A stretch of 44,760 bases of DNA from NCBI GenBank assembly GCA_900554565.1, contig USHX01000013.1:1-44760 (forward strand), in the 5' to 3' direction. Made by a program: the position numbers and the translations under genes. Below the pieces are notes generated by a model, which saw nothing but the letters and a program-made list of their open reading frames with translations, searched no databases and was not told where the DNA came from. Positions 26,501 to 34,691 of this stretch are shown here, one piece after another. The stretch is from an uncultured Clostridium sp. (GTDB lineage Bacteria; Bacillota; Clostridia; TANB77; CAG-508). Numbering within the stretch: the stretch's first letter is position 1; each line of letters begins with the position of its first letter.

Positions 26501-29001
26501 ACATTTACAATTATGCAGATAGATTTACAAACATAGCAACAGATGAAAATGCAACAGATCCAACAGTAAAATTTGGAAACAAATATGGAAACAAATCATA
26601 TACAAGAGCATTATATGCATCAGACATACAAGCAGCAAAAGAAGGAAAAACAAGCTTAGCAGTAAATGTAATATATGAAATATCATTGAAAAACGAATCA
26701 ACAAACTTAACAGCAGTAGTAAAAAGTTTAAATGAATATTATGACTCAAAATATTCATTTGTAAAGATTGGAAACAAAGTAGAAAATGGTAAAGTTGTAA
26801 ATGAAATCGATAGTTTTAATAAAATTAATAATACTCTAATATATGATATAGGTGATGTAAATGGAGATGGAGAAGTAGATTTCTTAGATGCAACAATGAT
26901 CCTAAGATATGTAAGAGGAATAACAACTTTTAATGAAGAACAAAAAATAAAAGCAGACTTTAACCAAGATGGAGTAATAGATGAAACAGATGCGCGTATG
27001 ATATTAGAATATGATGCAGAAATAGGAGACAATGATAAAAATTACAGAAAGAACATATTAAATGCAAGTATTGCAATACCACCACAAAGTGAACAAAAAA
27101 TTTATCTTGAGTTAAAAGTAAAACCAGACCAAGTATATCAAATACTAGATAAAGGAATAGATGTAAAACTAGATAACATCGTAGAAATTGCATCATATGG
27201 AATAAAAGATAAGAATTCTAATACATATGCAGGAATAGACCAAGACTCACAACCAGGAAACACGAATGTAACAGACCAAACAACATGGGAAGATGACACA
27301 GACAAAGCACCAGGCCTACTTCTAAAATTACAAGAAGAGAGAAAAGTAAACGGTATGGTATTTGAAGATGATACAGACAATAATATAGTTTCAGGACAAA
27401 CAAGACAAGGTGATGATACAGACAATAATATAGTTTCAGGACAAACAAGACAAGGTGATGGAAAATACGATACGAAACAACTAGCAGACAAAGGAATAAA
27501 TAAAATAAAAGTAAGATTAGTAGATGATAAGACCGGAAAAACAGCAAAAGTATATGATAAAGAAAATGGCTGGATACCAGCCGAAATAGAAACGGACGAA
27601 GAAGGAAACTATGAAATAGGAGGATTCTTACCAGGAAAATATCACATAGAATATACATGGGGAGGCCAAACAAACAAAGATAAAAATGGAAATCTATATG
27701 TATACAGAGTGCAAAATTATAAGTCAACAGTATGGACAGAAGATAGCAAAGCTGAAAAAGAAACTGGATTAGAGTGGTATAAAATAGATACAGACACAAG
27801 ATATTCAGATGCACTAGACAACTATGAAACAAGACAAAAAATAGATAAACAAGGACAAGATGTAACAAACGGAGTACAACATTCATTAAAAGATTATAAA
27901 GATAATGATAATGGAATAAGAACACCAAATGATGAAAATATAATATCAACAATGACATCAACAACACCAAACTTTGAAGTAAATCTAGAATACAATACAG
28001 ATGCAACAAATAGTGCTAAAGATGAATATGAACTAAATAAAGATGGAAGCATAAAAATAAAAGATGGATATCCAGTAAAAAAAGAAGGATACAAAAATGA
28101 ATTAAAAAATATAGATTTTGGTATAGCAAGAAGAGCAAAACAACAACTATCACTAGAAAAATACGTAAAAGAGGCAAAAGTAGTATTAGCAGATGGAAAC
28201 GTATTAATAGATGCAAAAATAAATAGTGAAGGACAATTAGAAGACACAGTAAAATATGTATCATATGTACCAAAAGTAGCAGGAGGATCACAAGGACAAC
28301 TAAAAATAGAAATAGACAGTGAATTAATACAAAGTGCAACACTAGAAATAACATATGGATTCAAAATAAAGAATACAAGTGAAATTGACTATGCAACAGA
28401 AGAATATTATTACTATGGAAATGTAGATGATGAAAATAGTATAATCACATTAACACCAAAACAATTAATAGATTATGCAGACAATAATTTAAGCACAACA
28501 GATGCAGAAAACTGGAGTATAATTGATGGAATAAACAATAAAAATGCAATGACAAGAGGAAATGATAGAAAACTAGAAGATACAGATACTATGAGGACAT
28601 ACTTAAATTTAGTAAACAGAATATTATTATACACAGTACCAGAAAATGAACAAAAAGCTTTAAAACCAATAGGTGAAGATAGTGAAACAACATTTAATGT
28701 AGAACTAAAAGCAACAAAATTATTAGCAAACAACTCAGATGAAACATTTATGGAAAACAATGCAGAAATAATAGAAGTAGGAAAAACAGGAGGATCAATA
28801 CTAGTAACAACACCAGGAAACTACATTCCAGGAAACACAGCAACATATGAAGCAGATAGTTCAACATCAGAAAGTCTAGTAATACTACCACCAACAGGAT
28901 TAAGCACAAATACGATTGCATGGATAATGTTAGCACTAAGTTCTTTAGGAATATTAACAACAGGAATAATACTAATAAAAAAATATGTACTAAAAAAATA
29001 A
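20548..29001 (+). CDS. Fused giant surface protein A3-B3 (A-type and B-type halves in one 2817-residue polypeptide, with dockerin-like insert)
   Basis: Residues 1-36 are a signal peptide. DUF11-like modules span about 585-1005, with an Asn/Asp linker at 1020-1048. SdrD-B (ISGVVWKDENKDGKRDSNE) starts at about 1049, and the A-type C-terminal domain (TFDLKLDKYISKI) runs from about 1182 to 1335. The A-type tail ISIETG (about 1347), helix 1352-1372 and a Lys-rich loop follow. Where A1 and A2 end, the frame runs on into a second signal-peptide-like helix (LKLFVMLLFVTGVITTQTFA, 1389-1408). The B-type half has C1437 (FFCLDSGYHQC), a SpaA-like domain (about 1640), SdrD-B (about 1752), REQPDIAINKD (1962), a dockerin-like segment (2102-2165), a second SdrD-B with a duplicated 15-residue unit (2267 on), and the distal domain (2531). 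It ends in canonical LPPTG (2780-2784), a helix and KKYVLKK. Signal peptidase could cut after TTQTFA and release two proteins. A terminator follows. Confidence 0.85.
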   Translation: MLKIKEKIRKTVKYISNVLILLVLLLNSSSMVIANEIVDNLQTEKAEAMIETELTKYSNYNVHEQKGSIVQLNVKTGIKYPENVQTENIKKSIVLLNMPILKEELPERVEVIAKSTKATNGKEKEQVSYAYDKNTGALQITTSNEENAEYVANSKDEYEIIAIYSENTYEEQDTKQEATMKIAVQEYLNNQSNDMITANQDITLNLQEKANSVISSKIEIGEIFDGYLKANRVNGTTYETTYQENSNILVSNKELEDTLEIKQENKYLNENSEIVEGQNGIIYKSTKINKQNVLDILGEEGSLKVLKEDGTIIKEINKDTEEDVVEIAYEENTSKIVIQTSKPQKEGEISIEHTKAFPGNIETEKISKIKTQQTIESSKEKEIVNTEGTTEKQTETQELGTQEAIKKIQQSSTNVEMAIDNSNLTNEAINDVTITAILQSNSAKYGLYKNPKIQIELPEEVEKVVLGDVSVLYTDELSLKDAQVTEKNGKKVITVELTGTQTKYIEDSINKGTDIIIPAKLILKNDIESKEETITTTYSNETISGNKYVKEEKNTNEIKVNIAAVKTEVKNQEESKLDEETKVTPTKTSTIQSEDIELNSYAQIGKKKISNGDSIHDTEIIKYVVEIKNTTDTQMKNININCQIPEGTQYATINRGTYYEEDYTYEKDPSRKEYTFTAEKLDPGETKTGFYEVVVDELAEGIEEKTISNKIVAVSGKQEIKNVTLENKIVKAKLKVDLKSYIGRDSKNSFYYFLDITNTSNEDLKNIELTSNELQKEMNIIESKYYEDTESPELEDFGKFENNILSGLISGISAGQTRSISIKVKTQNFDENVNEVPISMSFEAKLKDNGNEIYYSNENRRTSYPEYVTVQMTADKEGEEVKPDEIITYKVTIKNPSKIRTYIEVEDILPEDVKGIELNYNRYVLENDNAEETQYDIEAEANIKYTIENQKRDLLNENLTDRSDIDEYLVIPAGKSVEMTFTAQTRQVATTREVSNYVTVKGNNIKTVTSNIVKFTLVSNYNNGNNNGSDDNNNNGDNGNNQNPNNNSISGVVWKDENKDGKRDSNEQFISGVKVKLYNVNTKALSKKQDGTAQEIQTDSNGAYKFTNIENGNYWVLFEYDTGKYGLTAYKKSGVSEDSNSDVVDKQVSVDGIEKKVGMTDTLSISNSSYSNIDMGLISNDTFDLKLDKYISKINLNIPNGNKQYSYDNTQFAKIEIKSKQIKNAIITIEYKIKVTNEGNIEGYASKIADYIPNGYTFDVSQNKGWIKNNDGSVTNTSLSSEFIKPGESKELTLVLKKQLTENDTGSIKNVAEIAESRNVYNISDKDSTPGNKNAQEDDYSEAEILISIETGIAKYTIITIISLAILALVVFAIKKNLFSNKKIGKGLKLFVMLLFVTGVITTQTFAGIDIRTWYDSGNNRHFYENGTATWGTEFFCLDSGYHQCAYAYHYYNYTKTDINHYDNWSGAITNKSVTISSNEQSADTVYLDSDSNLVGPYTIKSNADGTSISSIKINYMENGQSKESTNAGRIVNLQGNSLNLGLSQNQDYTFYIMVSKNTEKINSINIKLNTTDAYKYTQSYSGTNIYTCYDVQSGRVHSHSSGFGTASVAKTQRMGSHASGQNVSYSGKTDEVNFGEILIKGNLQINKTDETTGTSLNGVEFTMKMLDGKMQGQYVGIDNNGTATYSSTPQTLKTDNNGRININLMYPGNYELVETANPHYGYEDLPKTINSSLYVKAGGTTTSLVTNKRKYIDLSGYVWEDMPWKVGKEETSNELYQDVSDDKNDKKLENIIVRLKEGDNIVSETTTDSNGNYTFKKIEIDKLNGYYIEFEYNGMSYQSVDTINLSKENASKAKEGTARDTFNNKFTTIRKDESADENGNKTSDLKYNVENNKSTIILGDNLKYGYSGAKNPVNGVYSQYLIKSNTNNAYGGNLDRIKTAEQIRQEAITELTNINLGLKEREQPDIAINKDLYSAKVQVGDYNHIYNYADRFTNIATDENATDPTVKFGNKYGNKSYTRALYASDIQAAKEGKTSLAVNVIYEISLKNESTNLTAVVKSLNEYYDSKYSFVKIGNKVENGKVVNEIDSFNKINNTLIYDIGDVNGDGEVDFLDATMILRYVRGITTFNEEQKIKADFNQDGVIDETDARMILEYDAEIGDNDKNYRKNILNASIAIPPQSEQKIYLELKVKPDQVYQILDKGIDVKLDNIVEIASYGIKDKNSNTYAGIDQDSQPGNTNVTDQTTWEDDTDKAPGLLLKLQEERKVNGMVFEDDTDNNIVSGQTRQGDDTDNNIVSGQTRQGDGKYDTKQLADKGINKIKVRLVDDKTGKTAKVYDKENGWIPAEIETDEEGNYEIGGFLPGKYHIEYTWGGQTNKDKNGNLYVYRVQNYKSTVWTEDSKAEKETGLEWYKIDTDTRYSDALDNYETRQKIDKQGQDVTNGVQHSLKDYKDNDNGIRTPNDENIISTMTSTTPNFEVNLEYNTDATNSAKDEYELNKDGSIKIKDGYPVKKEGYKNELKNIDFGIARRAKQQLSLEKYVKEAKVVLADGNVLIDAKINSEGQLEDTVKYVSYVPKVAGGSQGQLKIEIDSELIQSATLEITYGFKIKNTSEIDYATEEYYYYGNVDDENSIITLTPKQLIDYADNNLSTTDAENWSIIDGINNKNAMTRGNDRKLEDTDTMRTYLNLVNRILLYTVPENEQKALKPIGEDSETTFNVELKATKLLANNSDETFMENNAEIIEVGKTGGSILVTTPGNYIPGNTATYEADSSTSESLVILPPTGLSTNTIAWIMLALSSLGILTTGIILIKKYVLKK
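26851..27040 (+). other. Dockerin type I-like segment inside A3-B3
   Basis: About 64 residues with two Ca-binding F-hand loops: DVNGDGEVDFLDATMILRYV and DFNQDGVIDETDARMILEYD. Spacing, the Asp/Asn ligands and the following helices fit dockerin I. In B1 and B2 the sequence around the corresponding place (YDSRYE ... IYVQFKLN/IYIRFKLN) has no such segment. It is therefore an insertion in a loop of the REQPD-module. Confidence 0.8.
27367..27456 (+). repeat. Perfect 45-bp tandem duplication in A3-B3
   Basis: Two exact copies, 27367-27411 and 27412-27456, each encoding DDTDNNIVSGQTRQG. The unit is in frame and lengthens the start of the second SdrD-B domain. B1 has a single shorter equivalent (SGELMTGKIRQGNGKYDDG). 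Identity is complete at the DNA level, so the duplication is recent or maintained by slippage. Confidence 0.95.
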
Positions 29002-29010
29002 ACTAAATAG

Positions 29011-29050
29011 AAAACTCAGTTATTAAGGAAAACTTATAGCTGAGTTTTTT
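29011..29050 (+). terminator. Intrinsic terminator after A3-B3
   Basis: AAAACTCAG pairs with CTGAGTTTTTT, with an inner TTAAG/CTTAT stem around GAAAA. It ends in six T residues and lies 10 bp after the stop. Confidence 0.85.
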
Positions 29051-29058
29051 ATGTATCC

Positions 29059-29088
29059 TTGACAATATTTGATAAAATGTAATAAAAT
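29059..29088 (+). promoter_or_regulatory. Putative promoter of spoIIE
   Basis: TTGACA at 29059-29064, an 18-bp spacer, and TAAAAT at 29083-29088. The remaining leader to 29246 is A-rich with no other clear element. In Bacillus subtilis spoIIE is Spo0A-controlled from a sigma-A promoter; the complement of the -35 region, TTGTCAA, partly resembles a 0A box. Confidence 0.55.
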
Positions 29089-29246
29089 AAAAATCGAAAA
29101 AAGAAAAACAAAAAAAATACATATAGAAAAAGCAAAAAACAGATCAAAAAAAGCAAAAAACTTTTTTGGAATTGCAGACCAAAAAAGACAAAAACCACAA
29201 AGGACAAGTAGTAAAATAAGCCTATAAAAATAAAGAGGTGGTAAGG

Positions 29247-31679
29247 ATGTTTCAAAATATAAACGAAAACACAATAGAAATAGAACAAGAGGAAAAGACA
29301 AAAAGTATAAACATATTCTCAAACGTATTTGCAAAAGAAAATATTGCAATATACTTAATATCATTTATGTTATCATTAGTAAGCCTAAATGGAGAATTCT
29401 CAATATTTAGTTTAAGCATATTAGGAGCAGGAATAGGCTCATCAGTTCCAGTACTAGGAATATTAATAGTATCACTAATAGGAAACCTAATAAAATTTGG
29501 AATAGGCGGGCTTTTAGAATATCTTATAACATCATTAGTAATGATAGCAACACTATTTATAATAAAACCAAGATACAACGAAAAAGAAAGAAACGAAAAA
29601 ATAAAAATTGGAAAAAACGTATTTATATCAACGCTTTTTATACAAATAGTAAAATTCGCAATATCAGGATTCACAATATATGATGTACTATACTCAATAA
29701 CAATATCAATACTAGCACTAGTATTTTATAAAATATTTGTAAATTCTCTAGTTGTAGCAAAAGAATTTCACAAAAACAAAGCATTTTCAATAGAAGAAGT
29801 AATAGGAGCAAGTTTACTTCTAGCAATAGCTGTTGGAGGCCTAAATGGAATAAACATATTAGGATTTAGCATAACAAATATTTTAAGCATATTAATAGTA
29901 ATGGCATTAGGTTGGAAAAATGGAATACTAGTAGGAACAACATCAGGAGTTACAATAGGAGTAACATTAGGTGTAATAACATCATCAGAACCAATAATGA
30001 TAGCAGCATATGCAATATCAGGAATGATAGCAGGAATATTAAACAAATTTGGAAAAATAGGAGTAGTAATTGGCTTTACATTAGGAAACATAGCACTTGC
30101 ATATGTATCAAATGGATACACAGTAGAATTAATACACTTCAAAGAAATATTAATAGCATCAATAGGGCTATTAGCAATACCAAAAAGTTTTAATATAGAC
30201 TTAGAAGAATTTATAGGAAATTCAAAATTTCTACCAGTAGTACCAGAAAGAGCACTAAACAAAAGCAAAGAAGTAGCAACAAGTTTAAACAATGTATCAC
30301 AAGCAATACAAAACATGGCAACAACATATAAAGAAGAACCAAAAGAAACAGAAGGAAAAAATGCATATTTAGAAGAAAACAAAGAAAGCTTTATATCAGA
30401 ATTATTAAACAACTTAGAACCATACAAAGACAACATGCTATATGATGACATTGCAAAAGAAGATGGAAAAATAATAGATGAAATCTTCAAATTCATGTTG
30501 GACAAGCAAGAAATGACAAGTAAAGACTTACTACAAATATTTGCAGATTGTAACAGCTACATAGTAGGATTTGAAGACAAAAACATAAGCACATACCTAG
30601 AATCAAACATAATGCAAATGGTAAGAATGATAAACACATCATACAAAATATGCAAATCAGACTTTATATGGAAAAAGAAAATAGAACAAAACAAGAAAAA
30701 CATAGTAAAACAACTAGATGAAGTATCAAAAGCAATAAAAGACATGGCAAATGGAATAGAAAGTGACATAAACTTAGAAACAGAATATGGAAAAGAAAAA
30801 ATAGAAATTTTAGAATTAATAAAACAAAAACAAATAGAAATACAAGATATAAGCATAAAAAAGGAAGACAGATATTTAATAGAAATATATGTAGAAGAAA
30901 ACTTAGAACTAGCCAAAATAGAAACAATCGAAAAAATACTAACAAAAGTACTAAAAGAAAAAATAGTATTTAATGAAGAAATAAGTGTAGGAAAAAGACT
31001 AAACTTCTTATCAGATGATAAATACATAATGGCAATAGGAATAGCAAAACAAACAAAATCAAAAAGTGAAGCATCAGGAGATAGCACATTAAACATAAGA
31101 CTAAAAGATGGAAAATACTTAGTAGCAATAAGTGATGGAATGGGAAGCGGAAAACAAGCAAAAGAAAGCAGCAAACAAACACTAAAACTACTAGAAAATC
31201 TACTTTTATCAGGATTTAACAAAAAAATATCATTAGACCTAATAAACTCAAGTTTAATAAACAAAAATGTAGAAACATTTGCAACACTTGACATAGCGAT
31301 AATTGACTTATACAAAGGTAACATAGAATTTATAAAAAGTGGGGCATGTCCAACATATATTAAAAACAAAAAAAGAGTGCAAATGATAAAATCAAACTCA
31401 CTACCAACAGGAATAGTAGAAGGAGCACATGTACAAACATTTGACAAAGACATAGAAAAAGGCGAAATAATGCTTATGTGTTCAGATGGAATATTAGATT
31501 CAAACATAGAATACAAAAACAAAGAACTATGGGTAAAATACATGTTAGAAGATATAGAAACAAACAACACACAAAAAATAGCAGACCTAATAACAAATGA
31601 AGCAATAGACAACAATTTCGGAGTAGCAAAAGATGACATGAGTATAATAGTATGTAAATTTAGAAAAAAGGAGAGCTGA
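29247..31679 (+). CDS. spoIIE: Stage II sporulation protein E (SpoIIE), PP2C-type phosphatase
   Basis: An 810-residue protein, close to the usual ~820. In the family it dephosphorylates SpoIIAA to activate sigma-F in the forespore and contributes to the asymmetric septum. The N-terminal ~330 residues are a multi-pass membrane region (for example NIAIYLISFMLSLVSL, SSVPVLGILIVSLIG, NILSILIVMALGW). A central helical region follows, then a C-terminal PP2C phosphatase: LVAISDGMGSGKQAKESS with the metal-binding Asp, ATLDIAIIDLYKG, SGACPTYI and MLMCSDGILDSN. ATG 29247 follows AGAGGTGG at good spacing; an in-frame GTG at 29238 overlaps that ribosome binding site and was not chosen. The downstream WG-repeat gene starts 5 bp after the stop and is probably co-expressed. 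This gene establishes the host as a spore former. Confidence 0.95.
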   Translation: MFQNINENTIEIEQEEKTKSINIFSNVFAKENIAIYLISFMLSLVSLNGEFSIFSLSILGAGIGSSVPVLGILIVSLIGNLIKFGIGGLLEYLITSLVMIATLFIIKPRYNEKERNEKIKIGKNVFISTLFIQIVKFAISGFTIYDVLYSITISILALVFYKIFVNSLVVAKEFHKNKAFSIEEVIGASLLLAIAVGGLNGINILGFSITNILSILIVMALGWKNGILVGTTSGVTIGVTLGVITSSEPIMIAAYAISGMIAGILNKFGKIGVVIGFTLGNIALAYVSNGYTVELIHFKEILIASIGLLAIPKSFNIDLEEFIGNSKFLPVVPERALNKSKEVATSLNNVSQAIQNMATTYKEEPKETEGKNAYLEENKESFISELLNNLEPYKDNMLYDDIAKEDGKIIDEIFKFMLDKQEMTSKDLLQIFADCNSYIVGFEDKNISTYLESNIMQMVRMINTSYKICKSDFIWKKKIEQNKKNIVKQLDEVSKAIKDMANGIESDINLETEYGKEKIEILELIKQKQIEIQDISIKKEDRYLIEIYVEENLELAKIETIEKILTKVLKEKIVFNEEISVGKRLNFLSDDKYIMAIGIAKQTKSKSEASGDSTLNIRLKDGKYLVAISDGMGSGKQAKESSKQTLKLLENLLLSGFNKKISLDLINSSLINKNVETFATLDIAIIDLYKGNIEFIKSGACPTYIKNKKRVQMIKSNSLPTGIVEGAHVQTFDKDIEKGEIMLMCSDGILDSNIEYKNKELWVKYMLEDIETNNTQKIADLITNEAIDNNFGVAKDDMSIIVCKFRKKES

Positions 31680-31684
31680 AAAGT

Positions 31685-33196
31685 TTGAGCAGGGGAAGAA
31701 GATATGAAGAACCAAAACTAAACATGAAAAAAGTATTTGCAACAATACTAGCAGTAATAGTAATAATAATGTCAATAGTAGTATTAGCAGGAATACTAGG
31801 AAAAGGCAAAGAACAAGGAAAAATAACAAGTGAAGACTATTTTGCAGCATATAAAGACAACAAATGGGGAGTAATAAACGCAAAAGGAGAAAACATAATA
31901 GACCCATCATATGCAGAAATGATAATAGTTCCAAACAGCAAAAAAGATGTGTTTATATGCACATATGACACAGACTATAATGCAGGAACATACAAAACAA
32001 AAGCACTAAACAGCAAAAATGAAGAAATATTAACACAATATGACCAAATAGAAGCAATATCAAATCAAGATGAAAACAACAACCTATGGTATGAAGACAT
32101 GGCTTTAAAAGTAGAAAAAGATGGAAAATATGGACTAATAAACCTTGATGGAAAAGAATTATTAAGTTGCGAATATGACAAAATATTAGCATTACCAGGA
32201 ATAAAAGCAACTCTAAAAATAGAAAAGGACGGAAAAACAGGAATAGCAACAACAGAAGGAAAAACACTAATAAAACCAGAATACCAAGAAATTCAAGCTT
32301 TAGGCAAAGAAAGCAAAGATGGATTTATTGTAAAAAACGAAAAATACGGAATAGTAAACACATCAAATGAAGTAGTTTTAGAACCAAAATATGATGAAAT
32401 TGCAAACATATATGGAAACGAAATATATGTAGTAAAAAAAGGTGGAAAACAAATAGCAGTAAAAAAAGATGGCACAGAAGCATTAACATCAGGATATGAT
32501 GAAATTACAAAAATATTAAAAAACTCAGATGGTGCAATAATAAAAAAACAAAACAAATATGGAGCTATAAAACTAGATGGAACAACACTAATAGAACCAA
32601 CATATGAAGACTTAAAAGAAGCAAAAACAGGAATATATATAGCAAAACAAAATGGAAAATATGGTATAATAGACCAAAATAAAGAAAACAAAATTGACTT
32701 CAAATATGTAAGCCTAGTATATAACGAAAAAGCGGACTTATACATAGCAGAAGATGACAAATACAATAATGAAATAATAAACAGCGAATATGAAACAAAA
32801 CAAACAGGAATCTTAGTTGATTTAGACACTGACAAAGGCTACATAGAACTAAGACAAAACAATGAAAATAAATACTATAACTTCAAATTTGAAGAAAAAA
32901 ATGTAGCAGATATATTTACATCAAACACATTGTATTTAAGCAAAAAAGATGGAAAATATGGTTTTGTAGATAAAGATGGAAAAGTAGTAGTTAATTATAA
33001 ATATGATGATGCAACTGAACAAAATTCATATGGTTATGCCGGAATTAAAAAAGATGGAAAATGGGGAGCTATAAATTCCAAAGGTGAAGTTGTTCAAGAT
33101 ACAACTTATGATTTGGAAGATTATTTGAAAATTGATTTTATAGGTAGATGGCATTTTGGAAAAGATATTAATATGAATTATTATAATCAATTGTAA
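31685..33196 (+). CDS. Membrane-anchored WG-repeat protein
   Basis: A 503-residue protein starting at TTG 31685; AAAAGGAG at 31667-31674 lies inside the end of spoIIE. A cytoplasmic basic start (MSRGRRYEEPK) is followed by one helix (KVFATILAVIVIIMSIVVLA, about 16-38). The rest consists of about nine WG/YG repeats, for example NKWGVINAKGENIIDPSY, GKYGLINLDGKELLSCEY, EKYGIVNTSNEVVLEPKY and GKWGAINSKGEVV. WG repeats form beta-propeller-like extracellular modules whose ligands are mostly unknown. Coupling to spoIIE suggests a sporulation-time envelope role (inference). The last ~90 codons use more T-ending codons than the rest. Confidence 0.85.
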   Translation: MSRGRRYEEPKLNMKKVFATILAVIVIIMSIVVLAGILGKGKEQGKITSEDYFAAYKDNKWGVINAKGENIIDPSYAEMIIVPNSKKDVFICTYDTDYNAGTYKTKALNSKNEEILTQYDQIEAISNQDENNNLWYEDMALKVEKDGKYGLINLDGKELLSCEYDKILALPGIKATLKIEKDGKTGIATTEGKTLIKPEYQEIQALGKESKDGFIVKNEKYGIVNTSNEVVLEPKYDEIANIYGNEIYVVKKGGKQIAVKKDGTEALTSGYDEITKILKNSDGAIIKKQNKYGAIKLDGTTLIEPTYEDLKEAKTGIYIAKQNGKYGIIDQNKENKIDFKYVSLVYNEKADLYIAEDDKYNNEIINSEYETKQTGILVDLDTDKGYIELRQNNENKYYNFKFEEKNVADIFTSNTLYLSKKDGKYGFVDKDGKVVVNYKYDDATEQNSYGYAGIKKDGKWGAINSKGEVVQDTTYDLEDYLKIDFIGRWHFGKDINMNYYNQL

Positions 33197-33274
33197 TTAT
33201 AGATAGAAATAGAGCAAATTTTATAAACAAACTTTAATATATATTTTTATGCAGCAACAATTCGGGGGGACCGA

Positions 33275-33314
33275 CTTTTATACTGTCTGTTATGAAATTA
33301 CAGACAGTTAAAAG
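33275..33314 (+). other. Long near-perfect hairpin upstream of the 33393 gene
   Basis: CTTTTA (33275-33280) and ACTGTCTGT (33282-33290) pair with ACAGACAGT (33300-33308) and TAAAAG (33309-33314). That is 15 bp with one bulged T and a 9-base loop. A G-rich run GGGGGGACC lies just upstream, unusual in this AT-rich DNA. There is no T tract, so it is not an ordinary terminator. It may be a leader structure or part of a small RNA. Confidence 0.6.
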
Positions 33315-33392
33315 GTGGGAGTTGCAAATAAAAATTATATATTAAAGTTAAAAGTGATTTTATATATAAATATACTAAAGAAGGTGGAAAAA

Positions 33393-34631
33393 ATGGAACT
33401 AAAGACAAACTATCAATACACATATTTTATACATCCGTTCATAATAAAAGAAAATAGATATCAAAAATACATATTAAAAATGTTAAAAGACAAAAGATGC
33501 AACTTAAAAATATTCCAAAAAGAAAAAGACTTAAAAATGTATCAATATTTCTTACCAAAAACCAGAGAATTTTTATTCTCAAGCTTTAGCTTTGGAAACA
33601 CCAAACTAAAAAAACTAGAAGAATTACCAATAGAAACGCGAGCAGCGATACTTAGCAAATATGAATGCAACATATTTGAATACACTTTAAAAAAAGACAT
33701 ACAAGGAAAAATTGATGAGAAAAAAGGCATATTTTTTAACGTGCAAAAAATAGAAGTAATATGTTTTAAAACAGGAATATGCTTTTTAGCAATAAAAACA
33801 AGTATAGAAGACTATCAGAATTTTGCAAACATATTAAACTTCAACTACAAATTTAAAAGTATAAATCAAGAACAAACAAACTTAGATAAATATGACAATA
33901 TTCGCTTACAAACAAGTAGTTTTGAAGATGTAGAAACATTTAGAGAATTTATAACAGGAATAACAGGTGCAAATTTAGGAGCTTCAAAACTAGACATAGA
34001 TACAGAAAGATTTTTAACATATTCATATGTATGTATAGACCAATCAGCATGGAACCATGAAAACGAATTTGAGAAAATAAAGCACAACTTCGAAAAATAT
34101 GCACTAATATTTCCAGCAGACAACAGCAGAAATATAGAAAGCGAAAATATAAAAACAATGTCAAAATGGAAATATGCAAAAGTAGCACTAAGTAAACAAG
34201 GAGTAATGTTATTTTCATCAAGTGCAGACATGAATAATTATACAATATTACCAGATGAATATGAAAAACAATACTTATATACATATATATTAAATCTATA
34301 CAAAAAAATAGAACTAAAAAAAATAGAACAAGAATTTAAAAATCCGAAACGACTAAAAAAAGCAAGAAATAAATTCATCGAATTTACAAAAAACATGTGG
34401 ATACAAGAAATAACAGAAGATGAAACAGGTACAATGTTAAACCATAAAATTCAAGAAGCACTTGAAACAGAAAAACTATTTGCAGAAGTAAAAAACAAGT
34501 ATGACATTTTATATAAAGACTTAAATATAGAAAAAAACAAATTTGCAACAATAGCCATAAGTGTAGTTTTAGTGGCATCATTAATATTTAATATATTGAA
34601 TTTTATAATGTTAGGCACAAATAAATTATAA
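33393..34631 (+). CDS. Conserved protein of unknown function with C-terminal membrane anchor
   Basis: ATG 33393 follows GAAGGTGG at normal spacing, giving 412 residues; the in-frame GTG at 33315 abuts the hairpin and lacks a ribosome binding site. The protein starts MELKTNYQYTYFIHPFIIKE, is Lys-rich and soluble-looking, and has a helical region near the end (ALETEKLFAEVKNKYDILYK). A single C-terminal helix (FATIAISVVLVASLIFNILN) suggests a tail-anchored protein facing the cytoplasm. I recall similar unnamed proteins in clostridia but no characterised function. It sits between the SpoIIE/WG pair and acpS, on the same strand. Confidence 0.75.
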   Translation: MELKTNYQYTYFIHPFIIKENRYQKYILKMLKDKRCNLKIFQKEKDLKMYQYFLPKTREFLFSSFSFGNTKLKKLEELPIETRAAILSKYECNIFEYTLKKDIQGKIDEKKGIFFNVQKIEVICFKTGICFLAIKTSIEDYQNFANILNFNYKFKSINQEQTNLDKYDNIRLQTSSFEDVETFREFITGITGANLGASKLDIDTERFLTYSYVCIDQSAWNHENEFEKIKHNFEKYALIFPADNSRNIESENIKTMSKWKYAKVALSKQGVMLFSSSADMNNYTILPDEYEKQYLYTYILNLYKKIELKKIEQEFKNPKRLKKARNKFIEFTKNMWIQEITEDETGTMLNHKIQEALETEKLFAEVKNKYDILYKDLNIEKNKFATIAISVVLVASLIFNILNFIMLGTNKL

Positions 34632-34691
34632 AAATAATTGAAATTTAGCATAATTTCAAAACCTGTATTTAAACGAAAGGGATAAACCAAA

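Noticed and set aside
33315..33392. GTG start at 33315 for the unknown protein before acpS
   Set aside because: It abuts the hairpin and has no ribosome binding site; ATG 33393 has GAAGGTGG at proper spacing.
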